Part shown: positions 1 through 7,571 of the stretch, piece after piece | Position numbering within the stretch: position 1 is the first letter of the stretch | How the letters are laid out: every line of letters begins with the position of its first letter | Source: Actinomycetes bacterium | GTDB taxonomy: Bacteria; Actinomycetota; CALGFH01 | Direction of reading: 5' to 3' | DNA length: 9,870 bases | NCBI GenBank assembly: GCA_030152105.1 | Contig: JASLIH010000424.1 | Span: 1 to 9,870, forward strand | Made by a program: the position numbers and the translations under genes | The notes under the pieces: generated by a model | Told to the model about the DNA's origin: nothing | Seen by the model: the letters and a program-made list of their open reading frames with translations, nothing else | Database searches by the model: none

Positions 1-1344
1 CCGGACGTCGTTCGTGGAGCGGCTCGCCGGCTGGGTCCGGACCCCGAGCGTGAGCGCCACCGGCCAGGGCATGCCGGAGGCGGCCGGCCACGCCCGCGAC
101 CTGGTCGCCGCCGCCGGCCTTGAGGCGACGGTGGCCGGGACGGACGGCTGGCCGCTGGTCCTCGGCCACCGCGCCGGGCCGCCCGGCGCCCCCACCGTGC
201 TCGTCTACGGCCACTACGACGTCCAGCCTCCCGACCCGGTGGACGCCTGGGCCAGCCCGCCGTTCGAGCCCGAGGTCCGCGACGGCCGCCTGTACGGGCG
301 CGGCGGCGCCGACAACAAGGGCCAGCACCTGGCCCAGCTCCTGGCCGTCGAGAGCCTGCTGGCCACCCGGGGCGAGCTGCCGTGCACGGTCAAGGTGCTG
401 CTGGACGGCGAGGAGGAGATCGGCTCGCCCCACCTGGCCGGGTTCGCGGCCGCCCAGCGTGAGCTGCTCTCCGCCGACCTGGTCGTCTGGAGCGACGGGC
501 CGGTCGACCCGGGCGGCGGCTGGCGGCTGGTGTTCGGGGTCAGGGGGATCGCCAGCTTCGAGCTGCGGGCCAGGGGGGCCAACCGCTCGCTGCACTCCGG
601 CAACTGGGGCGGGGTCGCCCCAACCCGCTGTGGACGCTGGTCCACCTGCTGGCGACCATGCGGGACGCCCAGGGCCGCATCACCGTCGACGGGTTCGGCG
701 ACGAGGTCGAGCCGCTGGGGGCGGCCGAGCGGGCGGCCCTGGACCGGCTCCCAGTCGACGTCGAGGCGGTCAAGGCCGACCTCGGCCTGGAGCGGCTGGA
801 CGCACCGGTCGACCGGGGCTTCGCCGAGCGGCTGGCCGCCTGGCCGACCCTGACCATCAACGGCCTCCACGGCGGCTACGGCGGCCAGGGCACCCAGACC
901 GTCCTGCCGGCCGAGGCCGTGGCCAAATGCGACGTGCGCCTGGTCCACGCCCAGCGGGCCGACGACGTCTACGGCAAGCTCGAAGCCCACGTCCGGCGGC
1001 ACGCCCCCGGGGTCGAGCTGGTCCGCCAGGGCTCGATGGAGCCGTCGCGGACCCCGATGGACTCGGCCTGGACCGCCCCCATCCGCGCCGGCATGGCCGC
1101 CGCCCAGGGCGCCGAGCCGCTGCTCGTGCCCGTGCTCGGGGGCAGCCTCCCCCTGCACGTGTTCACCGGCGTGCTCGGCCTGCCCACCTTCGGGATCCCC
1201 CTCGGCAACCCCGACCAGGCCAACCACGCCCCCAACGAGAACCTCGACCTGGAGCGCTTCCACACCGGGATCAAGACGGCCGCCGCGGTGCTGGCGAAAC
1301 TCGGTTTATTGGAGGGGAGCTCTTCCGGCACCATGGCCGGGTGA
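1..1344 (+). CDS. M20-family metallopeptidase (dipeptidase-like), 5'-partial and frameshifted
   Basis: This is a zinc-dependent exo/dipeptidase of the M20 family, probably cytosolic, hydrolysing short peptides or related amides. The reading frame is open to the window edge (codons from nt 2; GTG at 14 is possible, but family members usually start a little further upstream). Visible metal and catalytic residues are GHYDVQ (His 212-214, Asp 218-220), GADNKG (bridging Asp 311-313), GEEEIGS (Glu pair 413-418), WSDGP (Asp 494-496), the lid-domain LHSGNWGG (His 593-595) and C-terminal NHAPNEN (His 1225-1227). Homology runs in one frame to about 619 and continues in another from about 622 to the stop at 1342-1344, so one base appears to be missing. 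With it restored, about 447 residues are visible, close to full family length. The stop overlaps the next gene's GTG. It is either a recent pseudogene or a sequencing error. Family assignment is firm, exact substrate unknown. Confidence 0.88.
617..622 (+). other. Apparent -1 frameshift in the M20 peptidase gene
   Basis: The run CCCC at 618-621 follows GTCG. Read straight through, the protein changes from the M20-like GNWGGVAP to an Arg/Ser-rich shadow frame that stops at 853. Adding one C gives VAPNPLWTLVHLLATMRDAQ and connects directly to the second half of the M20 domain. Four Cs instead of five in a homopolymer is a common sequencing error as well as a common mutation. Confidence 0.85.
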
Positions 1345-3158
1345 GCACCACAGCCCCCACCGCCCCCCAGGGACGCCTGCTCCGGCGCGGCCTGCACGTG
1401 ATCCGCCGCCAGGTCGCCCTCCATCCCCGCCCCTTCGTGGTCGCCGTGCTCGGGGCGGCCATCTACGCCATCGGCACGGTGGCCCAGTCGTGGGTGCTCG
1501 GCCAGGTGGTCGACCGGGCGGTGACGCCCCGGTTCGAGACCGGCCAGCTCAAGGCCGGGGTGGCGGTGGCCGCGGCCGCCGCCATCGTGGCCGTCGGGCT
1601 GGTCAAGACGGTCGGCATCATCACCCGGCGGATCGCCGCCACCATGGTCCACGCGAACGTCCAGGCGACGCTGCGCGACGGGCTGGTCGAGCGCTACCAC
1701 CGGCTGCCGCTGACCTGGCACCACGAGCACCCGGCGGGCGAGCTGCTGTCGCGGGCCGAGGGCGACCTGGAAGCCGCCTCCGAGATCCTGTCGCCGCTGC
1801 CGTTCGCCACCGGGGTGCTGACCATGCTGGGGGCGGCCGCGGTCTGGCTGTTCCTGGCCGACCCGGTCCTGGCCACTCTCGGCCTGCTCGTGGTCCCGGC
1901 CATCCTGGTCCTCAACCTGGCCTTCCAGCGGCGAGTGGAGCACCCCACCACCCTCGGCCAGGAGCGCCTCGGGGACATGTCGGCGGTGGCCCACGAGAGC
2001 TTCGACGGCGCCCTGGTCGTCAAGGCCCTCCAGGCCGAGGAGGCCGAGGGGCGGCGCTTCGCCGACAAGGCCGAGCTGTTGCGCGACGCCCGCATCGAGG
2101 CCGCCCGGGTCACGGCCAACTTCGAGGCCAGCCTGGACGCCCTGCCCGCCCTGACCACCGTCGGCCTGCTGGTCATCGGCGTCTGGCGGATCGAGCAGGG
2201 GGCGATCACCGCCGGCACCCTTGTGGGCCTGATCAACCTGTTCGCCCTGCTGATCTGGCCGCTGCGCCTGATCGGGTACGTGCTCGGTGACATGCCCAGG
2301 GCGGTCGCCGGCTACGAGCGGGTGGCCGAGGTGCTGGCCGAGCCCCTGCCCGGCCCCGCGACCGGCGGCCGGGAGCTGCCCACCGGGCCGCTGGAGCTGG
2401 CCGTGGACCGGCTCGGGTACGGCTACGAGCGGGGCGCCGAGGTGCTGGCCGAGGTGTCGTTCCGGGTCCCGGCCGGCAGCACCGTGGCCCTGGTCGGGCC
2501 GACCGGGTCGGGCAAGTCGACCCTGGCCCTGCTGCTGGCCCGCCTGCTCACCCCCGACCGGGGCGCCATCCGACTCGGCGGCCGCGACCTGGCCGAGCTG
2601 GAGAGGGGCGAGCTGGCCGCGGCCGTGTCGATCGCCTTCCAGGAGCCGTTCCTGTTCTCCACCTCGGTGGCCGACAACATCCGGCTTGAACGCCACCAGG
2701 GGTTCGGGGGGCTCAAGACCAGCCCTCCGATGAACGGGGACGGGGTCGCCGAGGCGGCCCGGCTGGCCCAGGCGGACGAGTTCGTGACCCGCCTGCCCGA
2801 CGGCTACGACACCGTCGTCGGCGAGCGCGGGGCGACCCTGTCGGGCGGCCAGCGTCAGCGGGTCGCCCTGGCCCGGGCTCTGGCCGGCCGGCCCCGGCTG
2901 CTGGTCCTGGACGACGCCACCTCCAGCGTCGACCCGGTGACCGAGGCGGCCATCCTCGGCGCCCTCGAGAGCCACCTGCCGGCCACCACCACCGTGGTGG
3001 TCGCCTCCCGGCTGGCCACCATCGCCCTGGCCGACCGGGTGCTGTACCTGGAGGAGGGCCGCCTGGTCGCCGAGGGCGACCACGACCGGCTGCTGGCCAC
3101 CACCCCCGGCTTCGCCCGCCTGGTCCGCGCCTACGAGCAGGCCGAGGCCGCGGAGTGA
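1341..3158 (+). CDS. ABC exporter half-transporter, subunit A (degenerate Walker B/H-loop)
   Basis: A 605-residue membrane protein with an N-terminal six-helix exporter domain (hydrophobic stretches within about residues 30-330) and a C-terminal ATPase. Motifs: Walker A GPTGSGKST (386-394, Lys392), Q-loop Gln434, GERG X-loop, canonical signature LSGGQ (500-504), Walker B LLVLDD (520-525) and D-loop SSVD. Two catalytic residues deviate: Asp525 replaces the catalytic Glu and Ser556 (ASRLAT) replaces the H-loop His, so its own ATP site should be weak. Its good signature would complete the partner's site. A stretch after the Q-loop (about residues 449-465, nt 2685-2736) is longer than usual and contains a DNA hairpin. 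The GTG start at 1341 overlaps the M20 stop (GTGA); GGAGGGGAG at 1311-1319 is a possible but distant ribosome site. It forms a pair with the next gene. Exported substrate unknown. Confidence 0.93.
   Translation: MSTTAPTAPQGRLLRRGLHVIRRQVALHPRPFVVAVLGAAIYAIGTVAQSWVLGQVVDRAVTPRFETGQLKAGVAVAAAAAIVAVGLVKTVGIITRRIAATMVHANVQATLRDGLVERYHRLPLTWHHEHPAGELLSRAEGDLEAASEILSPLPFATGVLTMLGAAAVWLFLADPVLATLGLLVVPAILVLNLAFQRRVEHPTTLGQERLGDMSAVAHESFDGALVVKALQAEEAEGRRFADKAELLRDARIEAARVTANFEASLDALPALTTVGLLVIGVWRIEQGAITAGTLVGLINLFALLIWPLRLIGYVLGDMPRAVAGYERVAEVLAEPLPGPATGGRELPTGPLELAVDRLGYGYERGAEVLAEVSFRVPAGSTVALVGPTGSGKSTLALLLARLLTPDRGAIRLGGRDLAELERGELAAAVSIAFQEPFLFSTSVADNIRLERHQGFGGLKTSPPMNGDGVAEAARLAQADEFVTRLPDGYDTVVGERGATLSGGQRQRVALARALAGRPRLLVLDDATSSVDPVTEAAILGALESHLPATTTVVVASRLATIALADRVLYLEEGRLVAEGDHDRLLATTPGFARLVRAYEQAEAAE
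2704..2730. repeat. 10-bp inverted repeat (hairpin) inside the ABC subunit A gene
   Basis: TCGGGGGGCT (2704-2713) and AGCCCTCCGA (2721-2730) are inverted copies matching at 9 of 10 positions (the tenth is a G-T pair), around a 7-nt loop. It lies in the segment between Q-loop and signature where this protein is about ten residues longer than usual for the family, amid codons rare here (CTT, GAA, CCT). TGAACG occurs on both sides (2687-2692 and 2731-2736), 44 nt apart. Function unknown. Confidence 0.6.
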
Positions 3159-4960
3159 GGCATGGGAGCGAGGTCGAGGCCCGGCAGATCCCGGCCCTGC
3201 AGCTGCTGCGGCGGGGCCTGGCCGCCTCGCCCGAGCTGCGCAAGGGGGCCGCCCTCACCCTGTCCCTGGCCCTGGTCGCCGGGGGCGGGCGGGTGGTCAC
3301 CCCGGTGCTGGTCCAGCAGACCATCGACCGCCACATCATCGGCGGCGACGCCCACCTCTCGGGGATGCTGGCCCTGGCCGGGGCAGGGGTGGCGCTGATC
3401 CTGGTCGCGGCCTGGGCGGCCCGGACCACCAACCAGCGGCTGGCCACGGCCAGCGAGCGGGCCCTGTGCGGCCTGCGGGTGCGGGCCTTCAACCACATCC
3501 ACGCCCTCAGCATGGCCCACCACACCGAGGAGCAGCGCGGCACCCTGGTCTCCAGGGTCACCTCGGACGTGGAGACCCTCGGCCAGTTCTTCCGCTGGGG
3601 CGGGCTGGCCTGGATCCTCAACAGCGCCCTGATGCTGGCCGCGCTGGTGGCCATGGCGGTCTACGACTGGCGCCTGGCCCTGGTCGCGGTGGCCACCGTG
3701 CTGCCCCTGGGGGTCGTGCTCCGGGTCATGCAGCGCCGGGTGGTGGTGGCCTGGGACCTGGTCCGGACCCGGGTCGGGGAGTCGCTGGCGGCCATCTCCG
3801 AGTCGATCCAGGGGGCGGCCGTGATCCGCGCCTACGGCGTCCAGGACCAGGCCCAGCGCCGGGTGATGCGCTCGGTCGACGGGCGCCGGCGGGCCGAGAT
3901 CCGCGCCGGCACCATCGGCGCCTTCTTCTTCCCCTCGGGCGAGCTGTTCGGCGTCCTCACCACCGCGGCCGTGCTCCTGGTCGGGATGGCCATCGGCCCC
4001 GAGGGCGGCCTGACCGTCGGCACCCTGGTCGCCTTCGCCTTCCTGGTCACGATCTTCCTGGAGCCGGTGGCCGAGTTCACCGAGATCCTGGACATGACCC
4101 AGCAGGCGGTGGCCGGCTGGAAGAAGGTCCTGGACGTGCTCGACACCCCGGTCGAGGTCGAGGACCCCCGGCCCGGGCTGGCCCTGCCCGCCCGGGCCCT
4201 CGACATCGACGTCGACCGGGTGTCGTTCGCCTACCACGGCGGGCCGCCCGTCCTGACCGAGGTCAGCGTGGCCATCCCCGCCGGCACCCGGGTGGCCCTT
4301 GTCGGGACCACCGGGTCGGGCAAGACCACCCTGGCCAAGCTGCTCATCCGCCTGGCCGACCCGGTGGGTGGCAGCATCCGGGTCGCCGGGACCGACCTGC
4401 GCCAGGTCAGCCTGGCCTCGCTGCGCTCGGCCCTGGTCATGGTCCCCCAGGACGGCTTCCTGTTCGACACCAGCGTCGCCGGCAATGTCCGCATGGGCCG
4501 GCCCGAGGCCGGCGACCGCGAGGTGCGGGCCGCCTTCGAGGCGCTGGGGCTGGACGGCTGGGTCGAGGGGCTGCCGCGGGGCCTGCACACCCGGGTCGGC
4601 GAGCGCGGCGAGTACCTGTCGGTGGGCGAGCGCCAGCTGGTCGCCCTGGCCCGCGGCTACCTGGCCGACCCGGGCTGCCTGATCCTGGACGAGGCCACCT
4701 CGGCCGTCGACCCGGCCACCGAGGTGGCGCTGCGGAACGCCATCGCCCGGCTCACCGAGGGCCGGACGGCCATCACCATCGCCCACCGGCTGGCCACCGC
4801 CGAGCACGCCGACCTGATCCTGGTCCTGGAGCGGGGCCGGCTGGTCCAGCGGGGCACCCACGCCCAGCTGCTGGCCGATCCCGACGGCGCCTACGCCCGG
4901 CTGCACGGCAGCTGGCTGGCCAGCCTGGCCGCCGGCAGCGAGACCGCGGCTGCGTGGTAG
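3155..4960 (+). CDS. ABC exporter half-transporter, subunit B (degenerate signature, intact catalytic Glu/His)
   Basis: A 601-residue partner of the preceding subunit, with the same layout: six predicted membrane helices in about residues 25-300, then an ATPase domain. Motifs: Walker A GTTGSGKTT (384-392, Lys390), Q-loop Gln432, X-loop VGERG, signature LSVGE (488-492, deviating from LSGGQ), Walker B CLILDE (508-513) with catalytic Glu513, D-loop SAVD, and H-loop His544 (IAHRLAT). Its catalytic residues are complete while its signature is degenerate, the mirror image of subunit A. Together they should make one consensus and one degenerate ATP site. The GTG at 3155 overlaps the previous stop (GTGA), which favours translational coupling. 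The ATG at 3162 is in another frame and cannot be the start. Family examples of this architecture include TM287/288, BmrCD and LmrCD; the sequence does not show the substrate. Confidence 0.93.
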   Translation: MRHGSEVEARQIPALQLLRRGLAASPELRKGAALTLSLALVAGGGRVVTPVLVQQTIDRHIIGGDAHLSGMLALAGAGVALILVAAWAARTTNQRLATASERALCGLRVRAFNHIHALSMAHHTEEQRGTLVSRVTSDVETLGQFFRWGGLAWILNSALMLAALVAMAVYDWRLALVAVATVLPLGVVLRVMQRRVVVAWDLVRTRVGESLAAISESIQGAAVIRAYGVQDQAQRRVMRSVDGRRRAEIRAGTIGAFFFPSGELFGVLTTAAVLLVGMAIGPEGGLTVGTLVAFAFLVTIFLEPVAEFTEILDMTQQAVAGWKKVLDVLDTPVEVEDPRPGLALPARALDIDVDRVSFAYHGGPPVLTEVSVAIPAGTRVALVGTTGSGKTTLAKLLIRLADPVGGSIRVAGTDLRQVSLASLRSALVMVPQDGFLFDTSVAGNVRMGRPEAGDREVRAAFEALGLDGWVEGLPRGLHTRVGERGEYLSVGERQLVALARGYLADPGCLILDEATSAVDPATEVALRNAIARLTEGRTAITIAHRLATAEHADLILVLERGRLVQRGTHAQLLADPDGAYARLHGSWLASLAAGSETAAAW

Positions 4961-4963
4961 GGT
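4958..4963 (+). promoter_or_regulatory. Possible leaderless -10 element (TAGGGT) for the S9 peptidase gene
   Basis: TAGGGT fits the actinobacterial TANNNT -10 pattern and ends 7 nt before the ATG at 4971, the spacing typical of leaderless transcripts. It overlaps the stop codon of ABC subunit B. No clear -35 hexamer is visible at the expected distance. GAAGG just before the ATG is only a weak ribosome site, which also fits leaderless initiation. The gene may equally be read through from the upstream operon. Confidence 0.35.
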
Positions 4964-4970
4964 CGAAGGC

Positions 4971-6914
4971 ATGCAGCCAAGCGATCTCGCGCATCTGCGC
5001 ACCCCCTCGGCCCCGACCCTGACCCCCGACGGACGGCTGCTGGTCGTGGCCGTCGGGCGGATCGACCTGGAGGCCGACGAGTACCGGGCCGACCTGTGGA
5101 TCATGCCCACCGACGGCTCGGCCCCGCCCCGCCGCTTCACCTCGGGCCGGCGCGACGTGCGCCCCCGGTTCTCCCCCGACGGCCGCTGGCTGGCCTTCCT
5201 GCGGGCCGGCGACGACAAGCCGCAGCTGCACGTGATGGCCACCGACGGGGGCGAGCCGCGCCGGCTGGGCGAGCACCCGCTCGGGGTCGAGGCGTTCGCC
5301 TGGAGCCCCGACTCGACCCGGATCGCCTACGTCGCCCGTGTGCCCGAGGAGGGCCGCTACGGCACCGGCAAGGACGGCGCCGGCAAGGACGTCCCGCCGG
5401 AGAAGGAGCCGCCGCGGCGGATCACCGGCTTCCAGTACCGGGTGGACAACCTCGGCTTCACCTTCGACCGGCGCCCGCACGTGTTCGTGGTCGACGCCCT
5501 GGCCGAGGACGCCGAGCCGGTCCAGGTGACCCGGGGCGACTACGACCACGGCGAGCCCGCCTGGAGCCCGGACGGGGCCAGCGTGGCCTTTGTCTCGGCC
5601 CGCCACGACACCAGGGACGAGGACGCGATCAGCGACGTGTTCGTGGCCCCGGCGGCCGGCGGCGACGCGGTCAGGGTGACCGCCACCGACCTGGCCGTGG
5701 CCCGGCCGGCGTTCTCCCCCGACGGGTCGACCATCTGGTTCGTGGCCGTCGAGCCCGACCTGGCCGGGCGCCCGACCATGCTCTGGTCGGTCCCGGCCGA
5801 CGGGTCGGGCAAGCCCGAACGGCTCACCGACCCCGAGCGCTACGACCACGACCCGGCCTTTGGAGGCGGGGTGCTGCCCCTGCTGGCCGACGAGGACGCG
5901 GTCACCACCATCACCCTCGACCGGGGGGCGATCCGGCTGCTGCGGTTCCCGGTCGACGGCGGCGAGCCGACCGAACTGCTCGGCGGCCGCCGCAGCGTGC
6001 ACGACTACGCCGTTGCCGGCGGGGTGGTCGCGGCCGTGGTCAGCCACCCCCTGTCCGCCGGCGAGGTCGTGGTCGTCGAGGACGGGCCGGAGCGTCGGGA
6101 GCGGACCCTGACCGACTTCGGGGCGCTGCTGGCCCGCTCGGCCTCGCTGCGGCCAATGGAGGAGCTGGAGGCGACCGCCCCCGACGGGGCCAAGGTGCAC
6201 GGCTGGGTGCTCAGGCCGGCCGGCACGGGCCCGTTCCCGGTGGTGCTGATGGTCCACGGCGGGCCGTTCGCCCACTATGGCTGGACCCTGTTCGACGAGG
6301 CCCAGGTGTACGCCGGGGCCGGCTATGCGGTGGTGATGGGCAACCCGCGTGGCTCGGCCGGCTACGGCGAGTCCCACGGGCGCTCGGTCGTCGGCGACTT
6401 CGGCAACCTTGACAGCCAGGACGTGCTCGCCCTGCTGGACGCCGCCGTCGAGGACCCGGACCTGGACGGCGACCGGGTCGGGGTGATGGGCGGCTCCTAC
6501 GGCGGCTTCATGACCAGCTGGCTGGTCAGCCACACGGACAGGTTCCGGGCCGGGATCAGCGAGCGGGCCTGCAACGCCTTTGACAGCTTCGAGGGCTCGA
6601 GCGACATCGGCTGGTTCTTCGTCCCCCAGTACAACGGCACCGACCCCGAGCGGGTGCTGGCTCAGAGCCCGCTGTCGTACGTCGACCGGATCCGCACCCC
6701 GATGCTGCTGATCCACTCCGAGCAGGACTGGCGCTGCCCCGTCGAGCAGGTCCAGCGCCTGTTCGTCGCCCTCAAGCAGCGCAAGGTCGAGGTCGAGCTG
6801 CTGCTGTTCCCCGGCGAGGGCCACGAGCTGACCCGCTCCGGCCTGCCCAGCCACCGGGTGGCCCGGTTCGAGGCCGTGCTCGACTGGTGGCGCCGCCACC
6901 TCAGCCCGCGCTGA
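4971..6914 (+). CDS. S9-family serine peptidase (prolyl oligopeptidase/acylaminoacyl-peptidase-like)
   Basis: A 647-residue enzyme that cleaves short peptides or removes N-terminal residues or acylated residues. No signal peptide is evident, so it is likely cytosolic. The N-terminal half is a beta-propeller with PD40-like blades (SPDG/SPDS motifs at about residues 68-71, 112-115, 199-202 and 249-252), which in this family restricts access to small peptides. The C-terminal alpha/beta-hydrolase starts near residue 400: HGGP (429-432) for the oxyanion region, nucleophile Ser509 in GGSYGG, Asp586 in HSEQDWRCP and His618 in GEGHE, a complete triad. The ATG at 4971 lies 10 nt after ABC subunit B, so the gene probably belongs to the same transcription unit. 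Its last 14 nt overlap the end of the opposite-strand HAD gene. Family assignment is firm; endo- versus aminopeptidase specificity cannot be decided from the sequence. Confidence 0.94.
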   Translation: MQPSDLAHLRTPSAPTLTPDGRLLVVAVGRIDLEADEYRADLWIMPTDGSAPPRRFTSGRRDVRPRFSPDGRWLAFLRAGDDKPQLHVMATDGGEPRRLGEHPLGVEAFAWSPDSTRIAYVARVPEEGRYGTGKDGAGKDVPPEKEPPRRITGFQYRVDNLGFTFDRRPHVFVVDALAEDAEPVQVTRGDYDHGEPAWSPDGASVAFVSARHDTRDEDAISDVFVAPAAGGDAVRVTATDLAVARPAFSPDGSTIWFVAVEPDLAGRPTMLWSVPADGSGKPERLTDPERYDHDPAFGGGVLPLLADEDAVTTITLDRGAIRLLRFPVDGGEPTELLGGRRSVHDYAVAGGVVAAVVSHPLSAGEVVVVEDGPERRERTLTDFGALLARSASLRPMEELEATAPDGAKVHGWVLRPAGTGPFPVVLMVHGGPFAHYGWTLFDEAQVYAGAGYAVVMGNPRGSAGYGESHGRSVVGDFGNLDSQDVLALLDAAVEDPDLDGDRVGVMGGSYGGFMTSWLVSHTDRFRAGISERACNAFDSFEGSSDIGWFFVPQYNGTDPERVLAQSPLSYVDRIRTPMLLIHSEQDWRCPVEQVQRLFVALKQRKVEVELLLFPGEGHELTRSGLPSHRVARFEAVLDWWRRHLSPR

Positions 6915-7515
6915 GCAGCCCTCGAGCCTCCAGGTCCCGTCGGAGCTGTGCCGGGCTCGTGAACCGGACGGCGTCGAACCCGAGCCGGTCGGCGGCGGCC
7001 ACGTTCGCCGGGCTGTCGTCGATGTAGAAGGTGGCCCCGGGGTCGAGGCCGAACCGGTCGAGGAGGAGCCGGAAGATCGCCGGGTCGGGCTTGATCATCC
7101 GCTCCTCGCCGGAGACGAGCACGCCGTCGAACCACTCCAGGAACTCGAAGCGCTCGCGAGCGATCCCGAAGGTCTCGGCCGACCAGTTGGTGAGGGCGTA
7201 CACCGGCACGCCGGCCGCGCGCAGCTCGGCCAGCACCTCGACCGTGCCACCGACGGCTCCGCCGAGCATCTCCGGCCAGCGCTCGTGGTAGGCGGTGATG
7301 GCGGCGGCATGCACCGGGTGGCGCTCGACCAGCTCGGCCACCCCCTCGGCGAACGGCCGGCCCCGGTCCTGCTCGGCGTTCCACGCCGGGGTGCAGACCG
7401 TGGCCAGGAACTCCTCCACCGCCGCCTCGTCGTCCAGCAGCTTGCGGTAGAGGTAGCGCGGGTCCCAGTCGATCAGCACCCCGCCCAGGTCGAACACGAC
7501 CGCCTTGAGCGGCAC
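6901..7515 (-). CDS. HAD-superfamily hydrolase (small phosphatase, YihX/epoxide-hydrolase N-domain-like)
   Basis: A 204-residue cytosolic haloacid-dehalogenase-type hydrolase, probably a phosphatase for a small phosphorylated metabolite. Four HAD motifs are in order: motif I VVFDLGGVL (nucleophile Asp9), motif II ALTNW (Thr109), motif III KPDPAIF (Lys142) and motif IV FYIDDS (Asp166, Asp167). A helical cap of about 75 residues follows motif I, as in subclass IA. The second acid of motif I (DxD) is Gly11, as in the DLGG/DLGN group that includes YihX. The GTG at 7515 was chosen because AGGAGG at 7523-7528 lies 7 nt upstream; a TTG one codon earlier (7518) would be only 4 nt away. It lies 56 nt downstream of the GGT-like gene on the same strand, so co-transcription is possible. 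Its end overlaps the S9 gene by 14 nt, with no terminator visible between them. Substrate unknown. Confidence 0.9.
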   Translation of the reverse strand: MPLKAVVFDLGGVLIDWDPRYLYRKLLDDEAAVEEFLATVCTPAWNAEQDRGRPFAEGVAELVERHPVHAAAITAYHERWPEMLGGAVGGTVEVLAELRAAGVPVYALTNWSAETFGIARERFEFLEWFDGVLVSGEERMIKPDPAIFRLLLDRFGLDPGATFYIDDSPANVAAADRLGFDAVRFTSPAQLRRDLEARGLLSAG

Positions 7516-7522
7516 CAACGTT

Positions 7523-7528
7523 CCTCCT
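7523..7528 (-). promoter_or_regulatory. Strong ribosome binding site of the HAD gene
   Basis: On the minus strand AGGAGG is followed by AACGTTG and then GTG at 7515. The 7-nt spacing favours GTG over the TTG at 7518 as the start. It is the only near-perfect Shine-Dalgarno site in the window that directly decides a start. Confidence 0.75.
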
Positions 7529-7571
7529 GTCTCGAACCCTCTCCTGGTCCGGACACTGTAGAGCTGAAGCG

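Noticed and set aside
120..1340. Upstream extension of ABC subunit A through the M20 gene
   Set aside because: The frame is open, but its translation is an Arg/Pro/Ala shadow of the M20 gene. Exporter homology begins just after the GTG at 1341.
969..3083. Very long open frame on the minus strand opposite the M20 and ABC-A genes
   Set aside because: Its product is Gly/Gln/Arg/His-rich low complexity with no known domain. Such antisense frames are expected opposite high-GC genes with strong third-position bias. The plus strand carries complete family motifs.
3131..6899. Two long minus-strand open frames opposite ABC-B and the S9 peptidase
   Set aside because: Same composition artefact; no recognisable motif and no ribosome site, while the plus-strand genes are unambiguous.
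7516..7571. Separate promoter (TACAGT) or terminator between the GGT-like and HAD genes
   Set aside because: No matching -35 at the right distance and no hairpin/T-run; only the short palindrome GTCCGGAC (7547-7554) is present.
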